DNA of 7,117 nt from CAYVBN01 sp964538565 (lineage in GTDB: Bacteria; Pseudomonadota; Alphaproteobacteria; Rhizobiales; Xanthobacteraceae). Positions within the stretch are counted from its first letter, which is position 1. Every line of letters starts with the position of its first letter. Below, piece after piece: positions 5,897 through 7,117 of this stretch. The notes under the pieces were generated by a model. That model ran no database searches. It saw nothing but the letters and a program-made list of their open reading frames with translations, and had not been told where the DNA came from. A program made the translations under genes and the position numbers. The stretch lies in NCBI GenBank assembly GCA_964538565.1, contig CAZIGW010000327.1, forward strand, positions 1 through 7,117, read 5' to 3'.

Positions 5897-5917
5897 GGAG
5901 GACGGGCAGTCGCGGCA

Positions 5918-5931
5918 TTGATCGAAATCAA
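5918..5931 (-). promoter_or_regulatory. FNR/FixK-type operator (TTGAT-N4-ATCAA)
   Basis: TTGAT-CGAA-ATCAA is a perfect match to the FNR/Anr/FixK consensus and is extended to a 7+7 palindrome, CATTGAT-CGAA-ATCAATG (5916-5933). Its centre is about 51 bases upstream of the four-Cys gene's ATG. It is the only complete copy seen in the window; other TTGAT occurrences lack the second half. It lies after the peroxidase stop and no plus-strand gene starts nearby, so the four-Cys gene is the sensible target. CRP/FNR-family proteins bind this motif to respond to low oxygen or nitrogen oxides. Confidence 0.7.
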
Positions 5932-5990
5932 TGGAGGAGAGGTCCGCGCGGCGGCCGTCCCGCATCTGCGGGTGAAACGGAGGCTCGGAC

Positions 5991-6022
5991 CGACCGTGCG
6001 GTGTTTCAGGGCCGCACGGTCG
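5991..6022. repeat. Perfect 11-bp hairpin downstream of the peroxidase gene
   Basis: CGACCGTGCGG (5991-6001) and CCGCACGGTCG (6012-6022) are exact inverted copies around a 10-nt loop. It begins 48 bases after the peroxidase stop on the minus strand. There is no T-run on either side, so it may be a transcript-stabilising or rho-associated 3' hairpin rather than a classical terminator. Confidence 0.5.
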
Positions 6023-6069
6023 TCGGCGTCGCGGCGGTATCGAGCGCGGGTGGCGCGATCCGTGCCGGC

Positions 6070-7117
6070 TCAATTGCCGGGCGCGGCGCTGAAACTCCCG
6101 GTCGGCAACTCGGGAGTATCGACGAAATTCGACGGCAGATTGCCGGTGAGGCTCGACAGGAAGGCCGTCAGATCCTGCACCTCGCCGTCGGAAAGCGTCT
6201 TGTCCAGCTGGACCTTGGCCATGATGCGGACAGCTTCGGGCAGGCTGCGCACGGAGCCGTCGTGGAAATAGGGCGGCGTCATGGCGACGTTTCTCAGAGT
6301 CGGCACCTTGAAGACATACAGATCGGCAAGGTCCTTGGTGACGTCGAACCGGCCCTTGTCCGGCGTGCTGACACCGGTTTCCTTCCAGTAGTCCTCCGTC
6401 ACCCCGAACTTCTGGAACATGGTGCCGCCGACACCGGGCCCGTTGTGGCAGGCAGCGCAGCCGGTTTCGATGAAGATCCGCAGCCCGTTGCGCTCAGCCG
6501 CCGACAACGCATTTGGGTCCCCGGCAAGAAATTGATCGAAGTGCGACGGCGTGACGAGCGTGCGCTCATAGGCTCCGATCGCCTTGGCCCAATTGTCCGG
6601 AGTCACGGGATCGCTTTCGCCCGGGAACGCCTTTTCGAACAGGCGGGGGTACTCGGCAATCGCCTTGAGTTTCGCCATTGCCGAGGCGTAATCCGGATTT
6701 CCGAAGCTGGCGGGGCCGAGCAATGCTCGCTTCGCCTGATCCTCGATGTTCTCACGATCCCCGATCCAATGCGCCTTGAACTGCAGGGCGGCGTTGAGGA
6801 CGGTAGGGGCGTTGCGCGCGTTGAGCTTGCCGTGCGCGCCGAGCGACTTGGCGAGTCCGTCCGTCCCGTATAGGGAGGGCAAATGGCAGCGGGAACAGCT
6901 GGCGCTGCCGTCGGCCGACATGCGCGGATCGAAAAACAGCTTGTGGCCGAGTTCGACCTTCTCGGGAGTCAGCGGAAACTCGGCAGTCGCCATATCCTTC
7001 GGTAGCGGACTGAAAATCTGTCGGGCTTGAGCAAGCAGGTCATTCTCTTGTTCGGCCGAATTGGCAGCGGGCGACATGAGCGCCGTCAGCGCGACGATGC
7101 CGATCATTGGAAGAAGC
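6070..7117 (-). CDS. Di-heme cytochrome c peroxidase (CcpA/MauG family), 5' end off the window
   Basis: A periplasmic enzyme of this family reduces hydrogen peroxide to water with electrons from small c-type cytochromes or cupredoxins. Numbering from the first visible ATG (7107), it has two haem c sites, CSRCH (71-75) and CAACH (217-221). Other family marks are LGHKLFFDPRMS (53-64); LGAHGKLNARNAPTVLNAA (89-107) with His92 as the likely distal haem ligand; and VPTLRNVAMTPPYFHDGS (268-285) with Met276 as the probable ligand of the second haem. The usual WDGR...Q...EM segment is altered: Trp114 and Gln124 are present, but GPASFGNP replaces the Glu-Met motif. The visible N-terminus is signal-peptide-like (MIGIVALTALMSPAANSA) but lacks a basic start. 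The preceding in-frame codons (Leu-Leu-Pro) continue the hydrophobic stretch and ATG 7107 has no ribosome binding site, so the true start is probably beyond 7117. Confidence 0.93.
   Translation of the reverse strand, partial: LLPMIGIVALTALMSPAANSAEQENDLLAQARQIFSPLPKDMATAEFPLTPEKVELGHKLFFDPRMSADGSASCSRCHLPSLYGTDGLAKSLGAHGKLNARNAPTVLNAALQFKAHWIGDRENIEDQAKRALLGPASFGNPDYASAMAKLKAIAEYPRLFEKAFPGESDPVTPDNWAKAIGAYERTLVTPSHFDQFLAGDPNALSAAERNGLRIFIETGCAACHNGPGVGGTMFQKFGVTEDYWKETGVSTPDKGRFDVTKDLADLYVFKVPTLRNVAMTPPYFHDGSVRSLPEAVRIMAKVQLDKTLSDGEVQDLTAFLSSLTGNLPSNFVDTPELPTGSFSAAPGN

Noticed and set aside
5857..6873. 338-aa plus-strand frame
   Set aside because: Antisense to the di-heme peroxidase gene, whose two CxxCH sites prove the minus-strand frame.

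Overview
The window is GC-rich and has the look of an alphaproteobacterial chromosome, most likely Hyphomicrobiales (Rhizobiales), possibly Bradyrhizobium-like. The clues are the codon bias, a double-hairpin intergenic repeat of a type common in that order, several short orphan proteins of rhizobial character, and a perfect FNR/FixK-type operator. The organism assignment is inference from recognition, not from a search.

Layout. A tRNA-Asp(GTC) gene with encoded CCA opens the window (18-94). It is followed by about 270 bases with no supported gene and a RIME-like palindromic repeat (364-470). Two short orphan genes then point away from each other: a 60-aa protein on the minus strand (500-682) and a 77-aa helical protein on the plus strand (1051-1284). 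Next come two divergent enzyme genes, an isochorismatase-family cysteine hydrolase (1363-1962, minus) and a NodU/TobZ-type O-carbamoyltransferase (2119-3915, plus), separated by about 156 bases. A small secreted Arg/Trp-rich peptide (4073-4294, plus) follows and ends in a strong GC-rich hairpin. The rest of the window is on the minus strand: a di-heme cytochrome c peroxidase running off the right edge (6070-7117), a 68-aa four-cysteine protein (5667-5873) preceded by a perfect TTGAT-N4-ATCAA box, and an unrecognised 354-aa exported protein (4414-5478).

How the genes may work together. No long operon is evident; most genes have their own spacing and signals. Two possible functional groupings stand out. 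First, the divergent carbamoyltransferase and isochorismatase-like hydrolase could add and remove (or otherwise handle) carbamoyl-type groups; this is a hypothesis from position and superfamily chemistry only. Second, the right-hand part has an oxygen/redox flavour: a periplasmic peroxidase, a small Cys-rich protein, and an FNR/FixK-type operator placed where it would control that small protein. No mobile element, CRISPR array or rRNA was seen.
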